Shown one piece after another: positions 9,196-18,868 of a stretch of DNA of 64,000 nucleotides. How positions within the stretch are numbered: the stretch's first letter is position 1; the number at the start of each line of letters is the position of its first letter. The notes under the pieces were generated by a model that was not told the DNA's origin, did not search any database, and was given only the letters and a program-made list of their open reading frames with translations. The stretch lies in contig OZ245050.1 in NCBI GenBank assembly GCA_965224525.1, positions 2,728,001-2,792,000 on the forward strand, read 5' to 3'. Position numbers and translations under genes: made by a program. This stretch comes from Granulosicoccus sp036478565 (lineage in GTDB: Bacteria > Pseudomonadota > Gammaproteobacteria > Granulosicoccales > Granulosicoccaceae).

Positions 9196-11907
9196 TTACG
9201 CCATCTCATACTCAAACTCACTGCTCTCAACCATCACATTGATGGTCTCTATTCGCTCTCCTTCCATAAATTGCCGTTCCAGCAACTGCTGACTTATGGT
9301 GGGCAACATGGTATTAGTCAATATCGAGTCAATCATTCTCCCCCCACTGTCCAGTTCATTGCATCGTTGTGCGATCAGATCAATAACATCATCACTGTAG
9401 GTGAATTCAATTCCATGATTCTCCAAGATCCTTTTTTTGATGCGCCCCAGTTGCAGTCGAGCGATAGAACCAATCATTTTGTCATTCAGTGGGTAGTACG
9501 GGATCACCACAAGGCGACCCAGGAGTGCGGGCGGGAATATCTTAAGTAACGGTTCACGCAAACCCTTGGCAATACCATCCGGGCTCGGCATCATCTCCGG
9601 GTCCTTGCACATATTGACAATCAGATCTGTCCCGGCATTGGTGGTAAGCAGAATCAAGGTGTTCTTGAAATCAATCACTCTGCCCTCTCCATCTTCCATC
9701 CAGCCTTTGTCAAACACCTGAAAGAATATCTCATGCACATCCGGGTGCGCTTTTTCCACCTCGTCGAGTAACACAACGCTGTAGGGTTTTCTCCGCACAG
9801 CCTCTGTCAGCACGCCGCCTTCCCCGTAACCGACATACCCGGGTGGAGCACCTTTCAACGTTGATACGGTATGGGCCTCCTGAAATTCACTCATGTTGAT
9901 GGTGATTATATTATTTTCCCCACCATACAATGTCTCAGCCAGCGCCAGCGCTGTTTCGGTTTTACCGACACCTGACGAACCCGCCAGCATGAACACACCG
10001 ATCGGTTTGTTCGGATTATCAAGACTGGCTCGAGATGTTTGAATACGCTTGGTGATCATCTCCAACGCATGCCGTTGCCCTATAATTCGCTTTTCAAGGT
10101 GATCCGCCAGCTTCAAGACTGTTTCAATCTCATCCTTGACCATTCGTCCTACAGGAACACCGGTCCAGTCTTGCACAACAGAACCAACGGCCTGCTCATC
10201 TACTGAAGGAAGGATCAGAGGGTCTTCACCCTGTATTTCAGACAATGACGATTGCAATTGTTCCAGCTCCGCCAGCAATGATTCCCGGTCATTTGTTGCT
10301 TCTTGCTCACCGACAGCTTGCTCAAGTTTGCTACCTGTACCCTCAACAGGGTTCGAATCTGATCGTAGTACACCACGCAGCTCAAGAATACTAGCGACGA
10401 GATTTTTCTCGGCATCCCATTGCTCAACCAGCTGTCCTTCCCGATTTTTTTCAATCTTTAATTGTTCCTCGACCCGAGCTTCCCTGGCCGACGTATCGAC
10501 ACCGACACTGTGCTCTTTGTCGATTATCCGTTTTTCTGTTTCCAGCGCCTGAATACACTTGCGCGAGTCGTCCAGACTGGCAGGCACAGCATGTTGACTG
10601 ATGGCAACCCTGGCAGCGGCCGTGTCCAGCAAACTGACCGACTTGTCTGGCAACTGCCGCGCAGGTATATACCGACTGGACAATTTAACTGCGGCTTCCA
10701 GCGCTTCATCAAGAATCTGAACCTGATGGTGCTTTTCCATCGTCGATGCGATCCCACGCATCATCAGTACAGCTTTCTCCTCACTGGGCTCATCAATCTT
10801 GACCACCTGAAAACGTCGAGTCAGCGCTGGATCCTTTTCAATGTGCTTCTTGTATTCTGCCCAGGTGGTCGCAGCAACCGTACGCAGCTCGCCTCGTGCC
10901 AGTGCCGGCTTTAATAGGTTGGCTGCGTCACCCGTACCAGCTGCGCCACCTGCGCCAATCAACGTGTGAGCTTCATCGATGAATAGAACAATAGGTTTTT
11001 CGGAAGCCTGCACCTCTTCAATGACTTGTCGCAAACGGTTCTCGAATTCACCCTTCATACTGGCGCCTGCCTGAAGCAAGCCTATATCCAACGACAGTAG
11101 CTCGACATCCTGAAGCGCAGGCGGCACATCACCGCGCGCAATACGCTGGGCAAAACCCTCGACAACCGCAGTTTTTCCCACACCTGCCTCGCCAGTAAGA
11201 ATAGGATTGTTCTGTCGCCTGCGCATCAGAATATCAACCATCTGACGAATTTCCTCATCACGTCCGACAATAGGATCCGACTGCCCCGAGCGTGCGATCT
11301 CCGTCATATTACTTGTGTACCTGGCCAATGCCTCCTGCTTTCCCATTGCTGCAGGTGATATTGCGCCACTGGTTTCACCAGGTGCCACCCCGCCGCCAAT
11401 CTGATATCCATCTCTGCTGCCCAATTTATCTTCTGGTGAGCCAGCGACAATATGATCGAACTCGTCAACTAACTGTTCCAGTTTGATTTTCCGAAACGAA
11501 TCAGAGATGCCAAAGAGACGATTGCGTAAAGCGGTTGTCTTCAATATGCCCACCAGCAGATGCCCGGTGCGAACACTTGTATCGCCAAACAACAAGGTGG
11601 AAAATACCCAGCCACGTTCTACCGCTTGTGATATGTCCTCACTAAAATCAGATACCGCTGATGCACCGCCACGCAACATCTCCAGATCATTGGTGACATC
11701 ACTCGAAATACTGGACAGATCAATATCAAAGTGACGTAGAACATGATGCATATCTGTATCTTGCTGATTTGAGATCTGATCAATCCAGTGAACCAGTTCA
11801 ACGTACGGATTACCGCGCAACTTACATAGTTTTGTTGCACTCTCAATTGACTTATAGCCAATTTCATTTAGCTTCCCGAACAGGTTTGCTCTGCTGATTT
11901 CCGTCAT
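9196..11907 (-). CDS. clpV: T6SS sheath-recycling ATPase ClpV (TssH)
   Basis: 903 residues, a class I Clp/Hsp100 disaggregase. The N-domain occupies about 1-160. AAA1 has Walker A GEAGVGKT (about 235-242) and Walker B LFIDEAHTLIGAGG (about 305). A coiled-coil middle region follows. AAA2 has Walker A GSSGVGKT (about 643-650) and Walker B VVLLDEVEKAHPDV (about 710). ClpV disassembles the contracted TssBC sheath for reuse in the cytosol. The ATG at 11907 overlaps the tssG stop by 4 bases (ATGA), so translation is coupled. Length and both ATPase sites fit an active enzyme. Confidence 0.96.
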   Translation of the reverse strand: MTEISRANLFGKLNEIGYKSIESATKLCKLRGNPYVELVHWIDQISNQQDTDMHHVLRHFDIDLSSISSDVTNDLEMLRGGASAVSDFSEDISQAVERGWVFSTLLFGDTSVRTGHLLVGILKTTALRNRLFGISDSFRKIKLEQLVDEFDHIVAGSPEDKLGSRDGYQIGGGVAPGETSGAISPAAMGKQEALARYTSNMTEIARSGQSDPIVGRDEEIRQMVDILMRRRQNNPILTGEAGVGKTAVVEGFAQRIARGDVPPALQDVELLSLDIGLLQAGASMKGEFENRLRQVIEEVQASEKPIVLFIDEAHTLIGAGGAAGTGDAANLLKPALARGELRTVAATTWAEYKKHIEKDPALTRRFQVVKIDEPSEEKAVLMMRGIASTMEKHHQVQILDEALEAAVKLSSRYIPARQLPDKSVSLLDTAAARVAISQHAVPASLDDSRKCIQALETEKRIIDKEHSVGVDTSAREARVEEQLKIEKNREGQLVEQWDAEKNLVASILELRGVLRSDSNPVEGTGSKLEQAVGEQEATNDRESLLAELEQLQSSLSEIQGEDPLILPSVDEQAVGSVVQDWTGVPVGRMVKDEIETVLKLADHLEKRIIGQRHALEMITKRIQTSRASLDNPNKPIGVFMLAGSSGVGKTETALALAETLYGGENNIITINMSEFQEAHTVSTLKGAPPGYVGYGEGGVLTEAVRRKPYSVVLLDEVEKAHPDVHEIFFQVFDKGWMEDGEGRVIDFKNTLILLTTNAGTDLIVNMCKDPEMMPSPDGIAKGLREPLLKIFPPALLGRLVVIPYYPLNDKMIGSIARLQLGRIKKRILENHGIEFTYSDDVIDLIAQRCNELDSGGRMIDSILTNTMLPTISQQLLERQFMEGERIETINVMVESSEFEYEMA

Positions 11908-13001
11908 GTGATTGTTCCTGATATCAACTTTCTATCTGCCCTTTGCAGTTCGTGATCAATAGGTACTGCGGACTCAATACGATTTTTACTCAACAATACG
12001 AATCTGTCAGTTGACTGACTTGTATCACTGCCTGTCAACCAACTGTCAAACCCCAATGAACGCTTTCTATCCAGTGAAAAGGGTTCAACTTCCTCACTAT
12101 GGGTCGTTAACTGAACATCCCAATCCCACTCATCACCCGTATAATTCCTAATCAGATCATAAAGTGATTTGATACGTTTTCCACCCGGCTTAAACGAAAG
12201 ATAGTCAGCCCACGCCAATGGGCCAATGCCAAGCCTGAATCTATGCGCAATACTCCAGACTTTCTTACCCAGGTAAGTGGAGACACCAAGCTCTGTACTG
12301 GCACCACGATCACCCAAAGACATCCGGGCATCTCTTGGCAGGCGAAGCCATCCGCCAACGAACTCCGACACTTTCGCTTGAACATCAAAATATTCAACTA
12401 TCAGCTTTTCCAATACCTCGGGGGACCTTGCTATAGAACCGAAAGACATTGCCTGATACCGCTTGAAATGATCTGGAATGGCATCTCTGGAATGACCAGA
12501 TTCATGCATGTGACCACCCAATGCCCCAATGAACACATCAAAATTATTATGATCCCGGTCAAGATTGATAGCCGGCTCATAGTTTGCACTTGCTCTGTAG
12601 AACAGGCTCAACATTCGGTGGTTGAATAGATCAAGAAATTCGCGAAATGTCGGGTCCGAATTGTGTCGAGCCCGTTGATCAGCAAAATCGGTATAGTGCA
12701 GCGGTAAAGGCCCGTTTGTACCCAGCAGGCCAAAAAAATTGCACTGCAGCCGATACCCGTGCTGACCCTTTGTCTTTTCAAACGAGTGCAGTGACGGGCC
12801 ATTGAATGACAAAGTCACATACTGCGACAAACGCACCATGTCATCTGACACTCTGGCGCTTTGCCCCAGTTTTGGTTTTTCAGGAAAACGGCTTTCAATC
12901 ATTCGGATCGCTGAAATAAAATCCAGTGATTTTATGTGATCTGAAAGCGCAGCCAACGGATCGGCTAAATTGCCTGTCTCATTCCCAGCCTCACTGGCCA
13001 T
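11904..13001 (-). CDS. tssG: T6SS baseplate protein TssG
   Basis: 365 residues with TssG/ImpH/VasB features: SLDFISAIRMIESRFPEKPK at the N-terminus, LQCNFFGLLGTNGPLPLHYT near residue 100, and LFNHRMLSLFYRA. TssG joins TssF, TssE and TssK to form the baseplate wedge. The gene starts inside the 3' end of tssF (37-base overlap) and ends overlapping the clpV start by 4 bases, placing it firmly in the operon. Confidence 0.95.
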   Translation of the reverse strand: MASEAGNETGNLADPLAALSDHIKSLDFISAIRMIESRFPEKPKLGQSARVSDDMVRLSQYVTLSFNGPSLHSFEKTKGQHGYRLQCNFFGLLGTNGPLPLHYTDFADQRARHNSDPTFREFLDLFNHRMLSLFYRASANYEPAINLDRDHNNFDVFIGALGGHMHESGHSRDAIPDHFKRYQAMSFGSIARSPEVLEKLIVEYFDVQAKVSEFVGGWLRLPRDARMSLGDRGASTELGVSTYLGKKVWSIAHRFRLGIGPLAWADYLSFKPGGKRIKSLYDLIRNYTGDEWDWDVQLTTHSEEVEPFSLDRKRSLGFDSWLTGSDTSQSTDRFVLLSKNRIESAVPIDHELQRADRKLISGTIT

Positions 13002-14839
13002 CGTTCAATCTCGTTTCGTTGAATGGATTCCAGCACTGTTTCCGTAAAGGAATTAATACCGGCATAACGTGCAAAGAAGCGCTCAAATACTGAACCCAGT
13101 AAATAAACGCCTGTCCCCTCAAATGCAGATTCGTCCAGTCGCAAGCGAATTTCGAGTCCATGGGCAATCTCTACATGGCCGCGAAATGAGCGTTGTCGTA
13201 TAGCCGAATGCGTTTTAACCGATAGAATACCTTCCAGTTGTCGTCGATCAGCATCCGCATTTTCATCCACATACATTTCCAGTATTTGCCGAAGCATGGC
13301 AGCAGCTGCAGCCCCGTCATCATCCTGTTCACCACTGATAGACAAATAGTTAAGGTTAAGATTACTGACCAATCGCCACGCATCTCGACTATAGGCACGA
13401 GAAGGTTTTGGAATGGTCGGACCAGCGAGACACCGAATAGCATCAACCGGTGCTCCTATATCCAGACTGAAATCCGTACTACCCAGGCCAAATGGCATCT
13501 GTAACGGCAAATCACGATTGGTACACAAGGTATTGACTGACAATTGGCGTAAGTCGGTTCGATAGGGTGCTTCGCTTGCATCGACAAGGGATAAAAATAT
13601 TTCACTACCCACATAGCTTGCTCTTGTCCCTCGTTGTTTCTGCTTTGAGGAAAGCAATCGGGGTTCACGCCTTATACTGAAAAACGTGTTTGCCGTGCGC
13701 CGTTTTTCGTTGACACTGTAGTATTGATAGAATTTCTGAGCTTGCGACTGACTACTTCCCAGAGCCTCTACTTCGTTAACCGAATACACTTCGAAATCCA
13801 TTGGCCGAGTGCGATCCGGAACCAGGTGATATTCATGTTGCATTTTTCCAAGGTGTATTCGATCAGCGGTTTTTGGAAACAGATTGATAGCAGGCACAGC
13901 ATGCAAGCGAAAGTTGTTTTTACTGTAAAGATCCGCGAGCCGATCATCGTTATTATCAAACAGAAATACGAGTTCAATTTTCTCTGAATTGCATTGACGT
14001 AGCCGGCGTTGTAATCCTTCAACTTTCAAAAACTGGAACCGATCCGGAAAATTGAAATATTCCTGCAAAAGACGATATCCCTGAAAACCGCTCGAAGTAA
14101 CGGGAAGTAACGCTTCATCATCATGAAAACCCTGGCGACAGATCTTTATGGGTTTACCCGGAAAACTTATCTGCTTACCATTACAAGCAAGCACTACTTC
14201 CCTGGTGTGGCTGAACAGCTGCTCGTACAACGCCGTTCCTACACTGTCAGAGCCACACAGATGAAAGGAAAGCTCATCGAATGCCAGATCTGAAAATTTA
14301 TGTCCACCAACAGTTCGTAAACTCAGGCTCAGTGCCGAACGGTTCTTTCCTGGATTGACTACTCCAGCCGTTTCAATTGCGGTTGTATTTCTCAGACTAA
14401 CAACATCTGCCACTTCAATTGGCCACATTGTCAGGTTATGAGATGTCCTGAAATCACATTCAGTTTGCTCACCTGGGGCCAGCAACCCTCGCAGCCGCGT
14501 GCCTCGCTTGATAGTAAAACCCTTTGCAAGAGAACCTTCCGTCAGCGAGGGCTGGAACTCCGCTATCAGCATTGAGGGTGTTGGTGACAGACTGTTCGGG
14601 TAGACCATCTCCAGTATGTGACGTGCAAGCTGACCATAGCTGGAATCAATCTTGAGCTGCACTCTGGCAGCCATAAATGCAAACCCTTCCAGTAGTCGTT
14701 CTACGTAGGGATCGGAGCATTCCAGTGTTTCAATACCCAGGCGACCAGCCACCTTCGGAAACTCAGCAGCAAATACACCACCCATCTCTCTGGCATGTTG
14801 TAGCTCGCGCTTGTAGTGCTCATAAAGTTGTGGGTTCAT
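12965..14839 (-). CDS. tssF: T6SS baseplate protein TssF
   Basis: 624 residues, full length for TssF/ImpG/VasA. The N-terminus YEHYKRELQHAREMGGVFAA and the segment DPYVERLLEGFAFMAARVQ are typical of the family, as is NRDLPLQMPFG. TssF with TssG forms the baseplate wedge that docks VgrG and the sheath. The TAATG junction shares one base with the tssE stop, so translation is probably coupled. Confidence 0.95.
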   Translation of the reverse strand: MNPQLYEHYKRELQHAREMGGVFAAEFPKVAGRLGIETLECSDPYVERLLEGFAFMAARVQLKIDSSYGQLARHILEMVYPNSLSPTPSMLIAEFQPSLTEGSLAKGFTIKRGTRLRGLLAPGEQTECDFRTSHNLTMWPIEVADVVSLRNTTAIETAGVVNPGKNRSALSLSLRTVGGHKFSDLAFDELSFHLCGSDSVGTALYEQLFSHTREVVLACNGKQISFPGKPIKICRQGFHDDEALLPVTSSGFQGYRLLQEYFNFPDRFQFLKVEGLQRRLRQCNSEKIELVFLFDNNDDRLADLYSKNNFRLHAVPAINLFPKTADRIHLGKMQHEYHLVPDRTRPMDFEVYSVNEVEALGSSQSQAQKFYQYYSVNEKRRTANTFFSIRREPRLLSSKQKQRGTRASYVGSEIFLSLVDASEAPYRTDLRQLSVNTLCTNRDLPLQMPFGLGSTDFSLDIGAPVDAIRCLAGPTIPKPSRAYSRDAWRLVSNLNLNYLSISGEQDDDGAAAAAMLRQILEMYVDENADADRRQLEGILSVKTHSAIRQRSFRGHVEIAHGLEIRLRLDESAFEGTGVYLLGSVFERFFARYAGINSFTETVLESIQRNEIERWPVRLGMRQAI

Positions 14840-15339
14840 TACCAGGAATCTGTTATTTTAACTTCGCCCAAGTCAAGATCCAGCTCGGTTCGAAGAAACA
14901 ATGCTTCAGGTAGCGGGTTTCCCCAGAGAGTTCCTTCAATCTGAAAAGCGATGGCAGCCCTGTTTTCAAGCTCTTCATCTTCGAGCAATGTAACCTTAAC
15001 GGTATCTTTTAATATTCTCGGTTCAAAAGCCTGTATTGATTGCCTGATCAATTTCGTAATTTGATGCCTATCGGCATTGTTAACCGTACTCCCGGAGAGG
15101 CAAGGCATGCCGTAATTGATGACAGAGTTACGCAATTCAGGAAACTCTTCAAAATTAACCGCTGATTCAAGATTGACCGTATTCATTAACCACTCAAGAT
15201 CTCGAAGTACCGATTTCCGAAATTGTTTCATTGATAACGCGCGCCGATTACGTAACTCTTCTTTGGTGCCAGGCATGTGATCTGTTAGCCTGTCCAGCAA
15301 GGACGGCAACAATCGCTCTTTGGGTGTCAGTTCTGCCAT
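14839..15339 (-). CDS. tssE: T6SS baseplate protein TssE (gp25-like)
   Basis: 166 residues with the gp25-like lysozyme-fold family pattern: LLPSLLDRLTDH at the N-terminus, SVLRDLEWLMNTVN in the middle and NSVINYGMPCLSG. TssE is the baseplate subunit that starts sheath assembly. It lies 17 bases after tagJ and overlaps the tssF start by one base. Confidence 0.93.
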   Translation of the reverse strand: MAELTPKERLLPSLLDRLTDHMPGTKEELRNRRALSMKQFRKSVLRDLEWLMNTVNLESAVNFEEFPELRNSVINYGMPCLSGSTVNNADRHQITKLIRQSIQAFEPRILKDTVKVTLLEDEELENRAAIAFQIEGTLWGNPLPEALFLRTELDLDLGEVKITDSW

Positions 15340-15356
15340 GTGTCAATAGCTCCCGG

Positions 15357-16160
15357 TTACAAAGCCGGTCCAGCGAATTGAATAATTCGTGTCTCCAGTA
15401 ATGGATGCTCTTCTGTGTCGCTGGTGAACGTTTTCTGACCCGAACCGATGAAATACTCGCCTCCAATATCAGTCCAGTCGGTCCGACGAGCCAACGCATG
15501 CTGATCAGTAGCTACAGATTTCTGCCCCGGATATCGAACCGGGACAAACCCGACTGAAGCGCCATCATTGGACCATTTGAACTGAGCAGGCAGCCAGACA
15601 AGATCCCTTAAATCCTCGGGTTTTGACAGTTTAATTTCTGCAATCGCATCGATTGGCACCCAGTAGTACTTGCCATCAATCACCGCCTCTACAACCGGCC
15701 CTATCCGCATATCTCCGTCTGCCAGCCACTCGAAAGGCTGGCCATCAATTGTTCCAGCGCAACCTCCAGCCTGTTCAAATGCCTCGTCGCACAGTTTTCT
15801 GGCGTGCGTGCCATCATTTGCTGCAGATAACGACAGGGCCCTTAACAGCAGACCCAGCCAGGCAGGTGGCTTACCCATGACCAGAGGTAGTTTATCTCCG
15901 GCAAAAACCCGCTCTCTAAACATTTCACACTGCAGGAGTTCTCGATACGTCTGCACCATTAATAATGCATCACTATCAAGATCTCCTGCAATGCTCAACT
16001 GTGTAAAGGCACGATCCCAATCACCCAGTACGCAATAGAGTTGAAACAGGAATGTTCGTTCTTTGGCGCTGGAAGGATCATCCCTGATCGTTGCTTTCAG
16101 CTGCTTCAAGGCACCGTCAAGATCGCCATCCTCTACACATTTTTTAGCACTGATTTGCAT
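15357..16160 (-). CDS. tagJ: T6SS accessory protein TagJ (ImpE family)
   Basis: 267 residues. The N-terminal helical repeats (GDLDGALKQLKATIRDDPSS, LYCVLGDWDRAFTQL) and the C-terminal half with DGQPFEWLADGDMRIGPVVE and WVPIDAIAEIKLSKPEDLRD are characteristic of ImpE/TagJ. Known TagJ binds TssB and influences ClpV-driven sheath turnover; it is typical of H1/HSI-1-like systems. The start is ATG 16160, which shares a base with the hcp stop (TGATG); a TTG one codon upstream is less likely. Placement directly behind hcp suggests coupled translation. Confidence 0.92.
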   Translation of the reverse strand: MQISAKKCVEDGDLDGALKQLKATIRDDPSSAKERTFLFQLYCVLGDWDRAFTQLSIAGDLDSDALLMVQTYRELLQCEMFRERVFAGDKLPLVMGKPPAWLGLLLRALSLSAANDGTHARKLCDEAFEQAGGCAGTIDGQPFEWLADGDMRIGPVVEAVIDGKYYWVPIDAIAEIKLSKPEDLRDLVWLPAQFKWSNDGASVGFVPVRYPGQKSVATDQHALARRTDWTDIGGEYFIGSGQKTFTSDTEEHPLLETRIIQFAGPAL

Positions 16161-16648
16161 CAAACCAGCGTTTCATTCGCTGATATATTCCAGCCTGCCT
16201 CAATTTCTCCTCCCCCGGAGCCATCCGCTGCCTGTGGGATATAAGCAAGGGTAACTTGGCTAAAATTTAATGTCACATTTTCAGTCAATCTGTCTTCACC
16301 GCCAGATCCACCGGTGCTGACACTGGAAACAATGATATCCGTCATTGTAATTAGCAGATACTCCAACGTAGTATCACCAGCTGCTTTACGAACAACCAGT
16401 GATGCTTCTTTTATATGCCCTCCATTAAAGCATTTTTGCAAAAGACCAGGCGTAGCACTGTCAACATATTTTGTAACCGACAGATCCTGAACAGCAACTT
16501 TACCACTACCACCACCGCCACCCATATGGGTAGTTCCGTTCTGACTCGCACCCCAACTCCACGCTAGCAAATCTATTTCACCAACGTGCGAGGCGTCCTG
16601 TGCTTCACCTTCAATGCCGGCGATTTTAAGGAATATGTCAATAGCCAT
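16160..16648 (-). CDS. hcp: T6SS inner-tube protein Hcp (TssD)
   Basis: 162 residues, normal Hcp length: MAIDIFLKIAGIEGEAQDAS, IDLLAWSWGASQNGTTHMGG, VTKYVDSATPGLLQKCFNGG, and an HIKEASLVVRKAAG strand. Hcp hexamers stack into the tube that is fired through the sheath and carry small effectors. AGGAGA lies 8 bases before the ATG. A 129-base leader separates hcp from tssC. It contains a palindrome shared with vgrG and a 7-bp-stem hairpin, suggesting that hcp has its own promoter or mRNA processing to allow high expression. Confidence 0.96.
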   Translation of the reverse strand: MAIDIFLKIAGIEGEAQDASHVGEIDLLAWSWGASQNGTTHMGGGGGSGKVAVQDLSVTKYVDSATPGLLQKCFNGGHIKEASLVVRKAAGDTTLEYLLITMTDIIVSSVSTGGSGGEDRLTENVTLNFSQVTLAYIPQAADGSGGGEIEAGWNISANETLV

Positions 16649-16692
16649 TATCTATCTCCTGTAAATTTATTTAATATTGAGCTTGATTGCTC

Positions 16693-16713
16693 TAACAGCC
16701 TTGTTTGCTGTTA
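16693..16713. repeat. Inverted repeat in hcp leader
   Basis: TAACAGC (16693-16699) and GCTGTTA (16707-16713) form a perfect 7-bp stem with a 7-base loop, 45 bases upstream of the hcp start codon. No T-run follows on the minus strand, so it is not a standard terminator. It could be an mRNA processing or stabilising hairpin, or an operator. Confidence 0.5.
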
Positions 16714-16769
16714 CAACCAGCTTAGGTGCAGTCAACTTTAAAAAATAATAAGTAAGCCACCAATAAAAC

Positions 16770-16781
16770 GTGAATATTCAC
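16770..16781. promoter_or_regulatory. Palindromic operator-like site upstream of hcp
   Basis: GTGAATATTCAC is a perfect 12-bp palindrome overlapping the tssC stop codon. Reading toward hcp it is followed after 9 bases by GTGGCTTA (16760-16753) and then TTTAAAGTT (16742-16734), the same blocks as upstream of vgrG. Its centre is 127.5 bases from the hcp ATG, against 128.5 for vgrG. Confidence 0.6.
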
Positions 16782-18265
16782 CCTTTAACCGATGGCAACT
16801 TGGACACAAGCCTGAGTGATACCGAAAGACCTTCCAGCTGGTAGTGAGGTCGCAAAAAAAACTTCGATGTGTAATACCCCGGATTACCCTCAACTTCCTC
16901 GACAACCACTTCAGCCGCCGCCAGTGGCTTCTTCGCTTTGGTTATTTCTCCGGAATTGGCTGGATCCCCATCGACATATTGCATGATCCATCCCTGAAGA
17001 AACTTTTGCATTTCCTCGCGCTCTTTAAAGGAACCAACCTTGTCGCGCACCATGCACTTTAGATAGTGGGCGAATCGGCAGGTTGCAAAAAGATAAGGCA
17101 GGCGTGCAGCAAGATTTGCATTGCTGGTAGCATCCGGATCATCATACTCAGCGGGTTTCTGCAGCGATTGCGCGCCAATGAACGCAGCTGTATCGGTATT
17201 CTTTCGATGCAACAGCGGCATGAATCCGTTTTTGGCCAACTCTGCTTCTCGACGATCACCAATAGACACCTCTGTTGGGCATTGCATATCCACACCACCG
17301 TCATCTGACGGAAAGGTATGCACGGGCAGCCCCTCCACAGCACCACCGGATTCTACCCCGCGTATGCGTGAGCACCAGCCGTACTCCTTGAACGAGCGGT
17401 TGATATTGACAGCCATGGAATAAGCGGAATTTGACCACACGTAGCTCTCGGAACCGTTTGAGGTGTCCTCCTCAAAATCAAACTCTTCCACCGGATCAGT
17501 TTTGGCTCCATAGGGAACGCGAGCTAAGTAACGCGGCAAGGCAAGGCCGAGGTACTTGGCATCATCTGAATCGCGCAATGAGTTCCAGGCCGCGTACTCT
17601 GGTGTACTCAGAATCTTCGTCAGATCCCGTGGATTGGATAGTTCTGACCATGATTCCATTTGCATGACGTTCGGAGAGGCGCCGGTGATGAATGGTGCAT
17701 GTGCCGCCGCCGCCACTTCCTTCATACCGTTAAGTATCTCAACATCCGGCGCACTATGATCAAAATGATAATCACCGACCAGACAACCATAAGGCTCACC
17801 GCCTAATTGATCATACTCTGCCCCGTATATCTTCTTGAACAAGGGACTTTGATCCCAGGAAACACCCTTGTATTTCTTGAATGTCTTGCCAAGCTCCTTT
17901 TTCTCGATATTCATAACCCGAATTTTCAACATCTCGTCTGTTTCGGTGTTATTGACTAAATGGTGCAAACCACGCCATGCCCCTTCCAACTTGGTAAACT
18001 CGGCATGGTGCATAATCAGGTTGGTTTGTTCTGTCAGTTTTTTGTCAATCTCGGCAATGATGGACTCGATAGTTGATACCGCATCGTCAGATATAACTCC
18101 AGTATCAGCCAGGGCTTGCGCAGCAAGTGTCGCTACGGCTTTTTCAACAGCAGTTTTCGCTTCTGTGGTTTTTGGGCGAAATTCCTTGTCGAGCAGCATT
18201 GAAAAATCATCGGACTCTACAATTTCTTCGTTCGGCGCATTCTCTAGTTCAGTCTCGGCAGCCAT
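16778..18265 (-). CDS. tssC: T6SS sheath large subunit TssC
   Basis: 495 residues, full length for TssC/VipB. Motifs include LEGAWRGLHHLVNNTETDEM, LVGDYHFDHSAPDVEIL, AAAHAPFITGASP and GFMPLLHRKNTDTAAFIGAQ. TssC interlocks with TssB to form the contractile sheath. The gene follows tssB with only 3 bases between, the normal paired arrangement. Its stop codon lies within the palindrome upstream of hcp. Confidence 0.97.
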   Translation of the reverse strand: MAAETELENAPNEEIVESDDFSMLLDKEFRPKTTEAKTAVEKAVATLAAQALADTGVISDDAVSTIESIIAEIDKKLTEQTNLIMHHAEFTKLEGAWRGLHHLVNNTETDEMLKIRVMNIEKKELGKTFKKYKGVSWDQSPLFKKIYGAEYDQLGGEPYGCLVGDYHFDHSAPDVEILNGMKEVAAAAHAPFITGASPNVMQMESWSELSNPRDLTKILSTPEYAAWNSLRDSDDAKYLGLALPRYLARVPYGAKTDPVEEFDFEEDTSNGSESYVWSNSAYSMAVNINRSFKEYGWCSRIRGVESGGAVEGLPVHTFPSDDGGVDMQCPTEVSIGDRREAELAKNGFMPLLHRKNTDTAAFIGAQSLQKPAEYDDPDATSNANLAARLPYLFATCRFAHYLKCMVRDKVGSFKEREEMQKFLQGWIMQYVDGDPANSGEITKAKKPLAAAEVVVEEVEGNPGYYTSKFFLRPHYQLEGLSVSLRLVSKLPSVKG

Positions 18266-18268
18266 TAT

Positions 18269-18793
18269 TTATTCCTCGTTCTCTTCAGTGGAGTCTTCCG
18301 GAGCATCTACATTGGGTGAGGCAGCTAACGATTCCATCAGAGCAGGATCATCGAGTACGCTCTTGATCAGCTCCTCCGCACCGGCCTTGCCATCCATATA
18401 GGTTTTCAAATTTGCCAACTCAGTCCGCGCTTTAAGCAGTTTGCTCAATGAGTCAACCTTGCCAGCGACCGCAGCGGGAGAGAAATCGTCCATGCTTTCA
18501 AATGACAGCTCTACACTCATCTCACCCTCGCCTGTCAATGTGTTGGGGACGCGAAGAGAGACTTTGGGCTTCGTGGATTTCAAATACTCGTCAAAGTTAT
18601 CCACATCTATCGAGGAAAACTTTCGATCATCAATCCGCGCTTTCTCCTCGCCGGCGTTACCGGACAGATCAGCCATCACTCCCATAACAAAAGGGAGCTG
18701 TATTTTTTTCTCGGCACCGTACAGTTCCACGTCATATTCAATTTGCACCCGAGGCGCTCGATTTCGTGCAATAAACTTTTGACTACTGGCCAT
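18269..18793 (-). CDS. tssB: T6SS sheath small subunit TssB
   Basis: 174 residues with the TssB/VipA signature: SQKFIARNRAPRVQIEYDVE, ELYGAEKKIQLPFVMGVMAD, and FSSIDVDNFDEYLKSTKP. The C-terminal acidic tail resembles the region contacted by ClpV or TagJ in other systems. AGGAGA lies 6 bases before ATG 18793. It pairs with tssC directly downstream. Confidence 0.96.
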   Translation of the reverse strand: MASSQKFIARNRAPRVQIEYDVELYGAEKKIQLPFVMGVMADLSGNAGEEKARIDDRKFSSIDVDNFDEYLKSTKPKVSLRVPNTLTGEGEMSVELSFESMDDFSPAAVAGKVDSLSKLLKARTELANLKTYMDGKAGAEELIKSVLDDPALMESLAASPNVDAPEDSTEENEE

Positions 18794-18868
18794 ACGGCTC
18801 TCCTGATATGTCTACCACCACGTATTGGCGGTTGTTGTATTACAAGTAACTGCTGAATATTGTCCTGC

